DNA of 64,000 nt from Paraburkholderia phytofirmans OLGA172 (GCF_001634365.1 NZ_CP014578.1:2666001-2730000), one strand, 5' to 3'; shown: positions 1-9,236, counted from the first letter of the stretch. Translations and numbers: made by a program. Notes: generated from the sequence alone by a model not told the origin.

Positions 1-848
1 ATCGTCTGGGCGACATCGTCCACGCTATAACCGGTCGTTTCACCCCCGAACGGGACCGGCAGCTTGCCGTCCGTGACGAACACGACCATATGGCCGAAGC
101 CCGAGTTGATGCGAATCACACGGATCGTCTCGCCCGGCCGGCCGATCACGCCGGCGTCCGCACGCGGGTTGTCCGACAGCACCTTGCCATGCGAGAAACG
201 CAGCCACCGGCGCACGAAGTTGTCCGCTTCGTAGCGCGACACGTACACGCGGTTATCCGGCACGCTCTGCAACGGCGCATAGTTCGGCGCCTTGGTATGC
301 CAATAGAGCTGCATCGTGACGCCGCCCGGCCATCGGATGATTGCATCCTTGCCGATCGGATCGTCGAACGGGTCGACGACAATGTCGGCGCCGGCCGCAC
401 GCGCGGCCTTCACCGCCTTGTCGATATCGGTGACCAGATACCCGGTTCGCTCATTGCCGAACGGATACGGAATCGCCGTTTCGAAGCCGAACACCGAGAG
501 CATGCCGACCGGCGTTTGCACATATTGCGACGCCGTCTTGCTCGGCGTGGGCGTCACCGTGAAAACCGCACGTTGGGATGCCTTGCCGCCGAAGGTCGCG
601 AGAAAGCTGTTGACGAACGCGTCGAGATCGGCCGAAGCCACATACACGTGAGTCGTGTCGTACTGCGCGCCGACCGATACGTCGGGGTATTTCGCGGCGG
701 ATGCGGCTGTTCCGTTCGACACCTCCGGCGGCCCGGCATCGGCGAATGCAGATGCGGATGCGGATGCGGATGCAACCGATGTCAATCCAATCAGTATCGC
801 CGCGCAGAGCGATGCGAGTGGACGGGGCCGATGAAACGACTTGAACAT
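1..848 (-). CDS. Secreted glyoxalase/VOC-family protein, C-terminus outside window
   Basis: The frame is open from an ATG at 848 to the window edge, giving 282 residues without a stop. Residues 1 to about 37 form a signal peptide whose end is an Ala-Ser repeat (VASASASASAFA) encoded by a short GATGCG hexamer run. Two beta-alpha-beta-beta-beta-like halves follow, with FGFETAIPYPFG and GYLVTDIDKAVKAARAAGADIVVDPFDDPIGKDAIIRWPGG, a typical glyoxalase/bleomycin-resistance (VOC) pattern. The most likely location is the periplasm. No substrate can be named. It is the last gene of a minus-strand run that starts with the isochorismatase-like gene near 4.6 kb. An alternative ATG at 853 soon meets a stop in its own frame, which supports 848. 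Confidence 0.7.
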   Translation of the reverse strand, partial: MFKSFHRPRPLASLCAAILIGLTSVASASASASAFADAGPPEVSNGTAASAAKYPDVSVGAQYDTTHVYVASADLDAFVNSFLATFGGKASQRAVFTVTPTPSKTASQYVQTPVGMLSVFGFETAIPYPFGNERTGYLVTDIDKAVKAARAAGADIVVDPFDDPIGKDAIIRWPGGVTMQLYWHTKAPNYAPLQSVPDNRVYVSRYEADNFVRRWLRFSHGKVLSDNPRADAGVIGRPGETIRVIRINSGFGHMVVFVTDGKLPVPFGGETTGYSVDDVAQT

Positions 849-1010
849 GGCATTACCCACATGTATTAGCAAAGTTTGAATGGTCTGCCTCTGATCGAGG
901 CGGTGTATGTTGTCTGGCGCACGTTTGCGCAGCCCGCGATCAGCGCGGGAACGGGGGCGTCGTGTCGAATCGACGATGCTCAGCCAGGCGAAGGACCTGC
1001 GCCTGCCACG

Positions 1011-1259
1011 TCAACTGCCCTGCTTCGTCGTGTCGGGCGCCACGGCCTTTTGCGCTGCAGCGCCCTTTCCCGGCCCAGCGACCTCAACCGTCGTCTGCGC
1101 GAATAACTGCGTTTTGACGACCGGGATGGCGTGCTCGCCCAACACCATGCCGAGCAATCCGGCCAGCGCAATCAGCGGCGGCGCCGGCGACTGCACCTTG
1201 AGTAGCCAATAGAGGAGGCCAACGCAAAAGCCCACCCCCAGAGAAATGATGTAGCCCAT
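1011..1259 (-). CDS. XapX domain (DUF1427) small membrane protein
   Basis: This is an 82-residue protein. MGYIISLGVGFCVGLLYWLLKVQSPAPP and LIALAGLLGMVLGEHAIP form two membrane segments around a conserved proline turn, which is the XapX/DUF1427 signature. The family is small and has no known function. The tail after residue 55 is hydrophilic and variable. I chose the ATG at 1259 because AAGGA lies about 10 bases upstream; the frame could be extended by eight residues. The gene is 27 bases after the HD-domain gene on the same strand, so the two are probably cotranscribed. Confidence 0.75.
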   Translation of the reverse strand: MGYIISLGVGFCVGLLYWLLKVQSPAPPLIALAGLLGMVLGEHAIPVVKTQLFAQTTVEVAGPGKGAAAQKAVAPDTTKQGS

Positions 1260-1286
1260 GCTATTCGTCCTTTCCAGAAACACCTG

Positions 1287-1940
1287 TTAATTGGGCCAGT
1301 CCGATCCCAGCACCAGTCCGCAGAAATTCAAGCGGCGATAGTTCGGGTCCCACCGGTCAAGGACGTCGGCATTCACCGTTCCGAACGTCGTCTCCGGCCG
1401 ATGTTCCATGCCACGCGCATAGGCTTCGATGATCTTCCTCTTGAAGCCTGATTCGCGCGGATAAGCCTGTACGATTTCATCGCACTGCTGTGCGGTGAAA
1501 TCGTCGTAGCGGGCGCCGCGAACATCCATCTGCACGCCGGCGCTGATCAGCGCGACCAGCGGCGACATATGTTCCGGAATGCCCGGTGTCGTGTGCAGCG
1601 CGATCGCCGTCCAGACTTCGTCGATCAAACGGTCGATGACGACGTGCCGCCGCAAAAAATCGCGCGCGGCATTCGCGCTGTCCACCTCGAACCGGTACGG
1701 CGACCGGTGATACTTCACGTTCAGCCCAACGTTGTGAAACATCGCAGCGACATAAAGCAGCTCGGCGTCGAATGTCAGGCTTTCGCGGTATCCGATCAGC
1801 GCACCGAACAGAAATGCTCGTAGCGAATGGTGAAAGATCAACTCTGACTCCGTGCCCCGGATCTGAGCGGTCGCCGCCTGAGCCATCACACCATCGGGAA
1901 TCTCAATGCCGGCAATGGTTTTCTTCATGAGGGTCGGCAT
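1287..1940 (-). CDS. HD-domain protein, cyanamide hydratase-like, with HD changed to HN
   Basis: The protein has 217 residues and resembles the HD-superfamily branch that includes fungal cyanamide hydratase: HHSLRAFLFGALIG gives the first histidine (His38), and the metal-binding pair follows in LLYVAAMFHNVGLN. At residues 69-70 the sequence reads His-Asn rather than the usual His-Asp, so metal binding may be altered. Later histidines in IALHTTPGIPEHMSP fit the fold. GAGG lies upstream of two adjacent ATG codons at 1943 and 1940; the second has the better spacing. The gene sits between the YtcJ amidohydrolase and the XapX gene on the same strand. Substrate is unknown. Confidence 0.7.
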   Translation of the reverse strand: MPTLMKKTIAGIEIPDGVMAQAATAQIRGTESELIFHHSLRAFLFGALIGYRESLTFDAELLYVAAMFHNVGLNVKYHRSPYRFEVDSANAARDFLRRHVVIDRLIDEVWTAIALHTTPGIPEHMSPLVALISAGVQMDVRGARYDDFTAQQCDEIVQAYPRESGFKRKIIEAYARGMEHRPETTFGTVNADVLDRWDPNYRRLNFCGLVLGSDWPN

Positions 1941-1979
1941 CATGGTCCTCGCTCGCGTGTTGGCACGAAGCTGTGGCGA

Positions 1980-3848
1980 TCAGAATGCGAAACAGCTACA
2001 GCCCAAAGCGCCCCAGAAGCCGTTCGAATCGCTGACCGGCACATTTTTACGCCACGCCCAGCCGTGGGCATGGGCATGCACGCCGCACAGATTCACGCAG
2101 CCATCCACGCACGCCACCGCGGTCGGCTTGTAACGGCTGTAGCCGCCGAATTCCGCGACCGGCGACCACGACGGGCTGACCGGCAGATCAGGGGGGCCAA
2201 GCGGCGCGAATTCGTCGTCGGCATACACGACCTTGCCGCCCACCACCGTCATCGCGGAGGTCAGGAACTTGATGCGGCTTTCGTCGACGGTGAAGTAGTC
2301 CTCGCTGAGTACCGCGAAGTCCGCGAACTGGCCGGGCACCAGCGCGCCTTTGCGGTCGTCCTCGTTCGAGAACCATGCGCTGCCTACCGTGTAGCGGCGC
2401 AACGCTTCCATCCGGTCAAGACGGTTCTCGCTGGCATACATCGCCGTGCCGCCAACAGTCTTGCCCGACACCATCCAGTACAGTGAAACGAACGGATTGA
2501 AGCTCGCGACGCGCGTGGCGTCCGTCCCCGCGCCGACGGGCAATCCGGCATCGAGCATGTGACGGATGGGCGGGGTGCGCTTGACCGCCTCTTCGCCATA
2601 TCGCTGAATGAAGTATTCGCCCTGAAACGCCATCCGATGCTGGATCGCGATGCCGCCGCCGAGCGCGCGCACCCGCTCGATGTTCTTCTGCGCGATGGTC
2701 TCGCAATGGTCGAAGAACCAGCGCAGCCCGTTGAAGGGGATCTCGGCGTTCACACGCTCGAAGACGTTCAGGAAACGCTCGATCGATTCGTTGTACGTGG
2801 CGTGTAGCCGGAACGGCCAGCGGTTCGCCACCAGCAGTTTGACGACCGCTTCCAGTTCGTCTTCCAGCGTATCCGGCAGGTCCGGGCGCGGCTCGAGAAA
2901 ATCTTCGAAGTCCGCTGCCGAGAACACCAGCATTTCACCGGCGCCATTGACGCGCAGAAAATCGTCACCGTCGCCGGGTTGGGTCACCTTCACCCACTTC
3001 GCGAAATCTTCGATTTCCTTCCTGGCATTCTGCGTGAACAGGTTGTACGCGATACGTACGGTCAGCTCGTTGCGCTTCGCGAGATCCATGATGATCGCGT
3101 AGTCGTCCGGATAGGCCTGGTAGCCGCCGCCCGCGTCGATCGCGCTCGTCACGCCGAGACGGTTCAGTTCGCGCATGAAGTGCAGCGTGGAATTGCGCTG
3201 ATCTTCCGGTGCGAGCTTCGGCCCTTTGGCGAGCGTCGCGTACAGGATGCCGGCGTTCGGCCGCGCAATCAGCATGCCGGTCGGGTTGCCACGCTTATCG
3301 CGCTGGATCTCGCCGCCGGGCGGATTGGGCGTGTCTTTGGTATAACCGACCGCGCGCAGCGCCGCTGCGTTCAGGAGCGCGCTGTCGTACAGATGCAAAA
3401 TGAACACCGGCGTGTCCGGCGCAATCGCATTGACTTCTTCGAGCGTCGGCCCTCGGCCCTCGGCGAACTGGAATTCGTTCCAGCCGCCCACCACGCGCAC
3501 CCATTGCGGCGCCGGCGTGCGCGCCACCTGCTTCTTCAGCATGTCGAGCGCGTCCGCGAGCGACGGCACGCCGTCCCAACGCAACTCCATGTTGAAGTTC
3601 AGCCCGCCTCGAATGATGTGCAGGTGGGAATCGTTCAGACCGGGGATGACCGTGCGCCCCTTGAGGTCAACCTGCCGCGTCGTGTGGTTCACGTGACGCA
3701 TCACAGCTTCGCGAGATCCCGAAGCGACGATACGGCCGTTCGCGACGGCAAGCGCATCGGCAAATGAACGCTTGTCGTCCTGCGTAGCGATCTTGCCGTT
3801 GAAGAACACGACGTCGGCCGGCGTCGGCTCGGGAGTATTGGAATTCAT
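1980..3848 (-). CDS. YtcJ-type metal-dependent amidohydrolase
   Basis: This 622-residue protein belongs to the YtcJ-like amidohydrolase family (amidohydrolase_3). The N-terminal beta-sandwich DVVFFNGKIATQDD...ANGRIVASG leads into the metal motif GLNDSHLH (HxH at residues 75-77). Further motifs are FRLHATYNESIERF, FDHCETI, and the C-terminal GAGTDATRV aspartate region. The tail is unusually rich in Cys and His (CVDGCVNLCGVHAHAHGWAW ... LGCSCFAF) and could bind a metal. The ATG at 3848 has AGGA a few bases upstream; the frame runs 11 codons further. It follows the isochorismatase-like gene by about 70 bases, so a shared amide-degradation operon is likely. Substrate is unknown. Confidence 0.8.
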   Translation of the reverse strand: MNSNTPEPTPADVVFFNGKIATQDDKRSFADALAVANGRIVASGSREAVMRHVNHTTRQVDLKGRTVIPGLNDSHLHIIRGGLNFNMELRWDGVPSLADALDMLKKQVARTPAPQWVRVVGGWNEFQFAEGRGPTLEEVNAIAPDTPVFILHLYDSALLNAAALRAVGYTKDTPNPPGGEIQRDKRGNPTGMLIARPNAGILYATLAKGPKLAPEDQRNSTLHFMRELNRLGVTSAIDAGGGYQAYPDDYAIIMDLAKRNELTVRIAYNLFTQNARKEIEDFAKWVKVTQPGDGDDFLRVNGAGEMLVFSAADFEDFLEPRPDLPDTLEDELEAVVKLLVANRWPFRLHATYNESIERFLNVFERVNAEIPFNGLRWFFDHCETIAQKNIERVRALGGGIAIQHRMAFQGEYFIQRYGEEAVKRTPPIRHMLDAGLPVGAGTDATRVASFNPFVSLYWMVSGKTVGGTAMYASENRLDRMEALRRYTVGSAWFSNEDDRKGALVPGQFADFAVLSEDYFTVDESRIKFLTSAMTVVGGKVVYADDEFAPLGPPDLPVSPSWSPVAEFGGYSRYKPTAVACVDGCVNLCGVHAHAHGWAWRKNVPVSDSNGFWGALGCSCFAF

Positions 3849-3921
3849 GGTGGTCCTCATAGGGAGCGCTCCGCTTCTCACGCGCGGAGCGATTCGTGGG
3901 AAGCGGGCGCTCGGCGACTAT

Positions 3922-4611
3922 TTACTTCTTCGCAGGCACTGGCGCCAGAACCTCGTGCGACCCTGCCGCGCGCTGCGGAGCCTTGTGCACCATGGTGTAG
4001 GCATAGTCGATGCCCATTCCGTACGCACCCGAATGCTCTTTGGCAATCGCCATAACTGCGTCGTAAGTCTCTCTGTGCGCCCAATCGCGTTGCCATTCGA
4101 GCAACACCTGTTGCCAGGTCATCGGAACCACGCCGGCCTGGATCATGCGCTGCATTGCATAATCGTGGGCCTCCTTCGACGTGCCGCCCGACGCGTCGGC
4201 GACCATATAGATTTCGTAGTCGCCTTCGTCCATCGCGCATAGCGCAAACGTGTTGTTGCAAACCTCGGTCCACAGACCTGCCACCACCACTTTTTTCCGG
4301 CCATTGGCAGCCAGCGAGTCACGAACCTTCTGGTCGTCCCACGAATTCATGGACGAGCGTTCGAGCACTTTGTGCCCCGGAAACACGTCCAGCAGCTCGG
4401 GGTAGGTGTATCCCGAGAAACTTTCGGATTCCACTGTCGTAATGGTGGTAGGAATGTTAAACACCCGCGCTGCCTTCGCGAGTCCTACTACGTTGTTCTT
4501 CAATACCTGACGGTCGATGGACTGGACCCCGAAAGCCATTTGCGGCTGGTGGTCGATGAAAATGATCTGCGAGTTTGCCGGTGTCAGGACTTCAAGTTTC
4601 GGATTTGCCAT
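3922..4611 (-). CDS. Isochorismatase-family hydrolase, YcaC-like
   Basis: The protein has 229 residues with the cysteine-hydrolase fold of the isochorismatase/YcaC family. Asp20 in FIDHQPQMAFG and the nucleophile Cys118 in LWTEVCNN are visible; the third catalytic residue of YcaC proteins is not obvious at its usual place. VVVAGLWTEVC and VADASGGTSKEAHDYAMQRMIQAG are characteristic. The family hydrolyses amides or related bonds, but substrates differ widely. The ATG at 4611 is preceded by TTAGGA at 11 bases. It is the first gene of a minus-strand run with the amidohydrolase, HD, XapX and VOC genes. Confidence 0.8.
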   Translation of the reverse strand: MANPKLEVLTPANSQIIFIDHQPQMAFGVQSIDRQVLKNNVVGLAKAARVFNIPTTITTVESESFSGYTYPELLDVFPGHKVLERSSMNSWDDQKVRDSLAANGRKKVVVAGLWTEVCNNTFALCAMDEGDYEIYMVADASGGTSKEAHDYAMQRMIQAGVVPMTWQQVLLEWQRDWAHRETYDAVMAIAKEHSGAYGMGIDYAYTMVHKAPQRAAGSHEVLAPVPAKK

Positions 4612-4882
4612 GGCTTTGTACATCCTAAGGAAATTAGTGAACACGGGAAGTCATGTCGCACTCGCCCTGAGTGCGAGAAAAACTAGCGCCCAGTCTATCC
4701 ACCACTTTTCGCCGAGTCCTTGGCAAAGCCCTTAATAGTTCTTAAACAAAATGACGGCCGGACAGTCGCGACTGATCGCGACGCGATCCATATGGCCGGC
4801 TCAGAACATTTCACATTTTCTGCAGGACTTTATGTGCGCTGCATTCGTACACTTCAATCAGCCGGCGTGGGCGCGCCGCCGT

Positions 4883-5029
4883 TCAGCCTTCGGATGAGGT
4901 GTGAAGCCGTGCTTCGAGAAACTGAACGAGCGAGCGCACTTTGCCGGAGTGACGGCGATTGGGCAGATAGGCGGCGTAGACGACTGCGTCGCCTTGACGA
5001 GGGCTCGCATCGAAGTTGCAGGTGAGTTG
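4883..5029 (-). pseudogene. LysR-type regulator, C-terminal remnant
   Basis: Read on the minus strand, this stretch translates to a 48-residue tail containing DAVVYAAYLPNRRHSGKVRSL and VQFLEARL, followed by a stop. This is the typical end of LysR-family effector domains (VYxxYPxRRHxxxKVRxFVDFL). An in-frame TAG at 5030-5032 and the next gene's end at 5052 leave no room for the rest. It is therefore a fragment of a deleted regulator, which may once have controlled the adjacent amidohydrolase cluster. Confidence 0.6.
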
Positions 5030-5051
5030 CTAGCCGGGTTGGCTGAAGCCG

Positions 5052-5936
5052 TTAGTAGAAGCCCTTCTCGCCTTCCGGCCGGGTCTTGAAGCGCTTGTGC
5101 ACCCAGTAGTACTGCTCTGGAATGTGCGGAATTTCTGCTTCGAGCCACTCATTCATCCGGCGCGCGTCGGCATAGTCGTCGCCGCTCGGATAGTTTTCCC
5201 ATGGCTTGAAAACCTTGAGGCGATACCCTTTGTAGCCCGGCAGCACCTCGCCGATAAACGGCACCACTTGCGCATTACCCGTCCTGGCAAGACGACCGGT
5301 TGCCGTGAGTGTGCATGCCGGCACGCCAAAAAACGACACGAACATGGAGTTACGCTTTCCGTAGTCCATGTCCGCACCGAGCATCACGGGCTTGCGATCG
5401 CGCAGCCAGCGCAACACGATCCGAGCGCTGTCGGCACGGCTTGCCATGTGCGAACCGAAGCGTCCGCGCGCTTCAATGGCGACCTTATCCAGCAGCGGAT
5501 TCGAGATCGGCTGATACAGCGCGCCACATTGCCGCTGCAACGCGTAGTTGATAAAAATCGAACCCGCCTCGATACCGACAAAATGCGCGCCCAACAATAG
5601 CGTCGGCGGCATATCGGGATCAAGGAGATCGATCTCGCTCTCGATCTGCACCAGCTTTTCGAGCTTCGCCGCCGAGCCGAACCATTGAACGCTCCGTTCG
5701 ACGTAGCTGCGAATAACATGGCGGAAATGCTGCCCCGCCACTTCATTACGGCGGGCTGCATCCCATTGCGGAAAGCACAGACGCAAATTGATGTGGACCA
5801 CCCGCTTGCGCCTGCTCGGAATCTGGTACAGGAGCCAACCGAGGCCGTCGCCAAAGCGGGCAACAAGGCCGTACGGGAGGATTGCCAGGAACTTCAAAAA
5901 CCCGATAGCGAGGTGGGTACTCAGACGCGTAAGCAT
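5052..5936 (-). CDS. htrB: Lipid A biosynthesis lauroyl-type acyltransferase
   Basis: This 294-residue inner-membrane enzyme belongs to the LpxL/HtrB family, which transfers a secondary acyl chain to Kdo-lipid A. An N-terminal hydrophobic anchor (residues 8-25) precedes the catalytic HX4E motif, His118-FVGI-Glu123 in LLLGAHFVGIEAG. GALYQPISNPLLD, GADMDYGKRNSMFVSFFGVPA and the C-terminal PEQYYWVHKRFKTRPEGE are family landmarks. The length is normal. It stands alone between the LysR remnant and a 290-base gap before DoxX. Assignment to LpxL rather than LpxM type is from resemblance only. Confidence 0.88.
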   Translation of the reverse strand: MLTRLSTHLAIGFLKFLAILPYGLVARFGDGLGWLLYQIPSRRKRVVHINLRLCFPQWDAARRNEVAGQHFRHVIRSYVERSVQWFGSAAKLEKLVQIESEIDLLDPDMPPTLLLGAHFVGIEAGSIFINYALQRQCGALYQPISNPLLDKVAIEARGRFGSHMASRADSARIVLRWLRDRKPVMLGADMDYGKRNSMFVSFFGVPACTLTATGRLARTGNAQVVPFIGEVLPGYKGYRLKVFKPWENYPSGDDYADARRMNEWLEAEIPHIPEQYYWVHKRFKTRPEGEKGFY

Positions 5937-6227
5937 GAGATCGTTTCTCTGTGAAAACTGCTAACGAAGCGAGGCGCCAATACCTGCGCCCAACCCTGCT
6001 TTCAACGCAGGGAAAACAATCCCGCTAATATCCCACAAAAGAGTAGCCACTTCGCAAAATAGTATGTCGGCCGATACCATGCCTTCGACTTCTTGCCGAC
6101 CTTGCGAATGGCGTTGCAGGACTAACTTTTCTTAAGACGGCGGCGTGCCGACGCCAGCGCGGCCGTGAACCGCGCCGCGGCATCCGCGTCCCTTTGTGGA
6201 GTGAACCTGAATCGTTCCAGACGCGGC

Positions 6228-6662
6228 TCATGCGCGTCGGTTCGCCGGCGTTCGCGAAAACCATGTAACACGGTAGCGTCCCGCACCGCCGATCACGATC
6301 GTGCCGAACAGGATCAGCAGCATCCACGCGAACTGCGCCTGATCGAGCGTCCACTCGGGATGCACCAGCGTGAGCGCCATCAGCGAGATCACGATGATCG
6401 GCAACGCGGCAAGCCGGGTCGCGATGCCCGCAATCATCAGCACGGGGCACAGCACCTCGGCGAAGATCGCAAAGCTGAGCGTCAACGTCTTGCCAAGATG
6501 CAGCGGGTCTTCGATCGCCGCCAGTTGACTCGTGTAGTGCATGGCCTTCGGCAGGCCGTGCACGATCAGCACCAGCACGCTGGCCGCGACACGCAGGAAA
6601 AGCAGCGCGGCGTCGGCCGTGCGCGACGGTACCGGCGCCAGTTCGGAATCGAGGCGGTTCAT
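6228..6662 (-). CDS. DoxX-family membrane protein
   Basis: This is a 144-residue protein with four predicted membrane segments: ALLFLRVAASVLVLIVHG, LSFAIFAEVLCPVLMIAG, LAALPIIVISLMALTLV and FAWMLLILFGTIVIGGAG. HGLPKAMHY after the first helix and the acidic residue in FAEVLCPV are typical of DoxX/YphA-like proteins, which are linked to redox or sulfur metabolism in some species. The ATG at 6662 has AAGGAA upstream. The alpha/beta hydrolase gene lies about 90 bases upstream on the same strand and may be cotranscribed. Confidence 0.8.
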   Translation of the reverse strand: MNRLDSELAPVPSRTADAALLFLRVAASVLVLIVHGLPKAMHYTSQLAAIEDPLHLGKTLTLSFAIFAEVLCPVLMIAGIATRLAALPIIVISLMALTLVHPEWTLDQAQFAWMLLILFGTIVIGGAGRYRVTWFSRTPANRRA

Positions 6663-6750
6663 CAAGGCTTCCTTTATAGCAAGGCTGCCGGGTCACAACG
6701 CCGGCAGCATCAATCTTCCTGGCCTTTATCGGCTTCGCTGCGCCTCAAGC

Positions 6751-7572
6751 TTACGACTCGATGAATGCAAGAAGATCGGCATTGACGCGATCCGCTTCCG
6801 TCGTGCACATGCCGTGAGGTGCGCCTGGGTAGACCTTGAGCGTGGCGTTCCTGACGATTTGCGCGGACTTACGCCCGGCGTCGTCCAACGGCACGATCTG
6901 ATCGTCGTCGCCATGCAGGATCAGCGTCGGCACATCGATCTTCTTGAGATCTGGCGTGTAGTCGACCTCGGAGAACTGCTTGATGCACTCGTACTGACCG
7001 AGCACCGAGCCCATCATCCCTTCGCGCCAGAATTCGTCGATCACGCCTTGCTGGACTTTTGCATTGGGCCGGTTATAGCCGTAGAAAGGCACCGCGAGGT
7101 CCTTGAAAAACTGCGACCGATTGTTTGCGGTATTGGTCCGAATATCGTCGAAGACCGACATGGGCAGCCCCGTCGGATTGGCCTCGGTCTTCAGCATGAT
7201 CGGCGGCACCGCACCGATAAGGACCATTTTGGCGACACGTTTTGTTCCATGGCGCCCCACGTAGTGCGCGATTTCTCCACCACCCGTTGAATGGCCGACG
7301 AGGGTTGCGCCCTTGAGATCGAGCGCCTCGATGACGGCAGCCAGATCATCCGCGTAGGTGTCCATGTCGTTACCGTGCGCGGTTTGGCTCGAACGGCCGT
7401 GGCCCCGGCGATCGTGAGCGATCACGCGATAACCTTTCTGCACCTGAAACAGCATTTGCGCGTCCCAGGCATCGGCATCGAGCGGCCAGCCGTGGGAGAA
7501 CACGATCGGGTGGCCCGAGCCCCAATCCTTGTAGAAAATCTGTGCGCCGTCCCTGGTAGTAACGAAGTTCAT
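6751..7572 (-). CDS. Alpha/beta hydrolase, cofactor-free haloperoxidase type
   Basis: This 273-residue alpha/beta-fold hydrolase resembles bacterial non-heme chloroperoxidases and related esterases. The oxyanion segment [12 protein letters not shown], the nucleophile elbow GHSTGGGE (Ser95), the acid [12 protein letters not shown] and the final histidine in [14 protein letters not shown] give a full catalytic triad. An AGGAG eight bases before the ATG at 7572 fixes the start; the frame is open 41 codons further, but that part is not conserved in appearance. True haloperoxidase activity is uncertain; many such proteins are esterases. Confidence 0.85.
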   Translation of the reverse strand: MNFVTTRDGAQIFYKDWGSGHPIVFSHGWPLDADAWDAQMLFQVQKGYRVIAHDRRGHGRSSQTAHGNDMDTYADDLAAVIEALDLKGATLVGHSTGGGEIAHYVGRHGTKRVAKMVLIGAVPPIMLKTEANPTGLPMSVFDDIRTNTANNRSQFFKDLAVPFYGYNRPNAKVQQGVIDEFWREGMMGSVLGQYECIKQFSEVDYTPDLKKIDVPTLILHGDDDQIVPLDDAGRKSAQIVRNATLKVYPGAPHGMCTTEADRVNADLLAFIES

Positions 7573-7980
7573 GGCTCGTGCTCCTGGATGTGCAAGATGA
7601 TTGCCGGTTTTGCTGCCCGCTGCAGTGCTTGCGGCATTGGAAACAGCAGGGACGACCGCCGCCGCAAGCGCGCCGGTTTCGGACCGACGCGGCATCCCGA
7701 CTGGTCAGCAGATTAGGGGGATGAAGCGCTAAAAGTCCTGACGGCAGTCTTAAATGTTCTTAAACGTAACCCCGCATACCGCATGCCTTACGCGGTATGC
7801 GCCGGGTGTGGCGGGAAGCGATCGCCTACTACGTCGGGAAATTCGATCCGACGATTTCGAGGGAGTGGGAAGGCAGGAAGATGCAGATGAATGCGCGGCG
7901 CACGCAAATCCGAGCGTGATTTGCCGTCGATGCGACTGACGCAAGATGAAGGCCGCAAAAATGGCGACGTAGATTCCAAA
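7573..7980. other. Non-coding stretch between hydrolase and tRNA-His terminator
   Basis: No convincing gene is seen. A plus-strand frame at 7797-7919 encodes about 40 residues (WREAIAYYVGKFDPTISREW), which looks somewhat protein-like but has no ribosome site or recognisable family. It may be a decayed gene end. Confidence 0.3.
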
Positions 7981-8020
7981 AACAAAAAAGCCGTTCCGAA
8001 TTTTGCATTCTGGAACGGCT
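7981..8020 (-). terminator. Rho-independent terminator after tRNA-His
   Basis: On the minus strand the perfect nine-base arms AGCCGTTCC and GGAACGGCT flank a 14-base loop and are followed by a T run. It lies about 35 bases after the tRNA-His 3' end. Confidence 0.85.
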
Positions 8021-8055
8021 CTTCAGCTACAACGTTTTGAATCTACTGAATTCTT

Positions 8056-8132
8056 TGGGGTGGCTGATGGGGCTCGAACCCACGACAACAGGAATCACAA
8101 TCCTGGACTCTACCAACTGAGCTACAGCCACC
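8056..8132 (-). tRNA. tRNA-His (GTG)
   Basis: The minus strand folds into a cloverleaf. The anticodon loop TTGTGAT carries GTG, the T arm has GGTTCGAGCC, and CCA is encoded. The acceptor stem carries the extra 5' G (G-1) expected of tRNA-His, paired with C73. It lies 100 bases downstream of dusA on the same strand. Confidence 0.95.
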
Positions 8133-8200
8133 ACTGACATCTGCTTGACTTGCTAAGCAACTCATTGCTGAGAAACTTGGCTCGCCGATGAAGAAACGAG

Positions 8201-8206
8201 ATTATA
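8201..8206 (-). promoter_or_regulatory. Possible -10 element for tRNA-His
   Basis: The minus strand has a consensus TATAAT in the space between dusA and tRNA-His, about 68 bases before the mature tRNA. No clear -35 box is seen. Confidence 0.35.
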
Positions 8207-8234
8207 CGAACAAGAATTCCGTTTGCCTAGTCCT

Positions 8235-9236
8235 TTATTCAAAAATTTCGACGGGCTCACGCAGATGCTGTCTTGCCTCGTCGAAGATGCTCAGATCGCG
8301 CGCCGCCAGGCGCTTGCTATCGGACAACACGCGACGCCATCCACGTGCGCCTGCCTCACCGCGGTAGAGGCCGAGCGCATGACGCGTGATCGCACCAAGG
8401 TACGTGCCGCGCGCCATTTCAGCCGCGCAATATTCGATCAGCTTCGCCTCGACCTGCTCGCGCGTGAGCGGCGCATCCGTCGAGCCGTAGAAGCGTGCAT
8501 CGACATCGGCCAGCACATAAGGGTTGTGATAGGCCTCGCGCCCGAGCATCACGCCATCGACGTGCTGAAGATGCGCCTCCACCTCATCAAGCGTCTTGAT
8601 GCCGCCATTGATGATGATCTCCAGATGCGGGAAGTCACGCTTCAACTGATACGCGTAGTCGTATTTGAGCGGCGGAATCTCGCGGTTCTCTTTCGGGCTC
8701 AAGCCCTTGAGAATCGCATTGCGCGCGTGCACCACGAACACACTGCAGCCGGCGTTCGCGATCGTGCCGACGAAGTCGCGCACAAAGCCATATTCCTCGA
8801 CCGCATCGACGCCGATCCGGTGCTTGACCGTTACCGGTACCGACACGGCATCGCGCATTGCCTTCACGCAATCGGCGACGAGTTGCGGCTCGTTCATCAG
8901 GCAAGCGCCGAACGCACCACGCTGCACGCGCTCAGACGGGCAGCCGCAGTTCAGATTGATCTCGTCATAGCCCCATTGCTCACCGAGCCTCGCCGCACGC
9001 GCGAGATCGTCAGGCTCGCTGCCGCCGAGTTGCAAGGCAACCGGCGCTTCTTCGGGCGTAAACGCCAGATGGCGCGGCACGTCGCCGTGCAGCAGCGCGC
9101 CGGTGGTGACCATTTCGGTGTAGAGCCACGTATGGCGCGATATCACGCGATGCAGCGAGCGGCAGTGGCGATCGGTCCAGTCCATCATCGGAGCGACAGA
9201 AATGCGGCGCGGACTGGGAGTTTGAGCTGAAGACAT
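8235..9236 (-). CDS. dusA: tRNA-dihydrouridine(20/20a) synthase DusA
   Basis: This 333-residue FMN flavoenzyme reduces uridines 20 and 20a in the tRNA D loop. Landmarks are ISVAPMMDWTDRHCR at the N-terminus, the catalytic cysteine in EINLNCGCPSERVQRGAFGACLM, the VKHRIGVD motif, and FMN-phosphate binding in IIINGGIKTLDE and GVMLGREAYHNPY. The DusA-type ending ITRHALGLYRGEAGARGWRRVLS is present. It directly precedes tRNA-His on the same strand. Confidence 0.95.
   Translation of the reverse strand: MSSAQTPSPRRISVAPMMDWTDRHCRSLHRVISRHTWLYTEMVTTGALLHGDVPRHLAFTPEEAPVALQLGGSEPDDLARAARLGEQWGYDEINLNCGCPSERVQRGAFGACLMNEPQLVADCVKAMRDAVSVPVTVKHRIGVDAVEEYGFVRDFVGTIANAGCSVFVVHARNAILKGLSPKENREIPPLKYDYAYQLKRDFPHLEIIINGGIKTLDEVEAHLQHVDGVMLGREAYHNPYVLADVDARFYGSTDAPLTREQVEAKLIEYCAAEMARGTYLGAITRHALGLYRGEAGARGWRRVLSDSKRLAARDLSIFDEARQHLREPVEIFE

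Noticed and set aside
2979..3767. 262-residue plus-strand frame inside the amidohydrolase gene
   Set aside because: It is composed of Arg/His-rich text typical of antisense shadows in high-GC genes.
7573..7695. 41-residue N-terminal extension of the alpha/beta hydrolase
   Set aside because: A strong AGGAG stands before the internal ATG at 7572, and the extension has no clear signal peptide.
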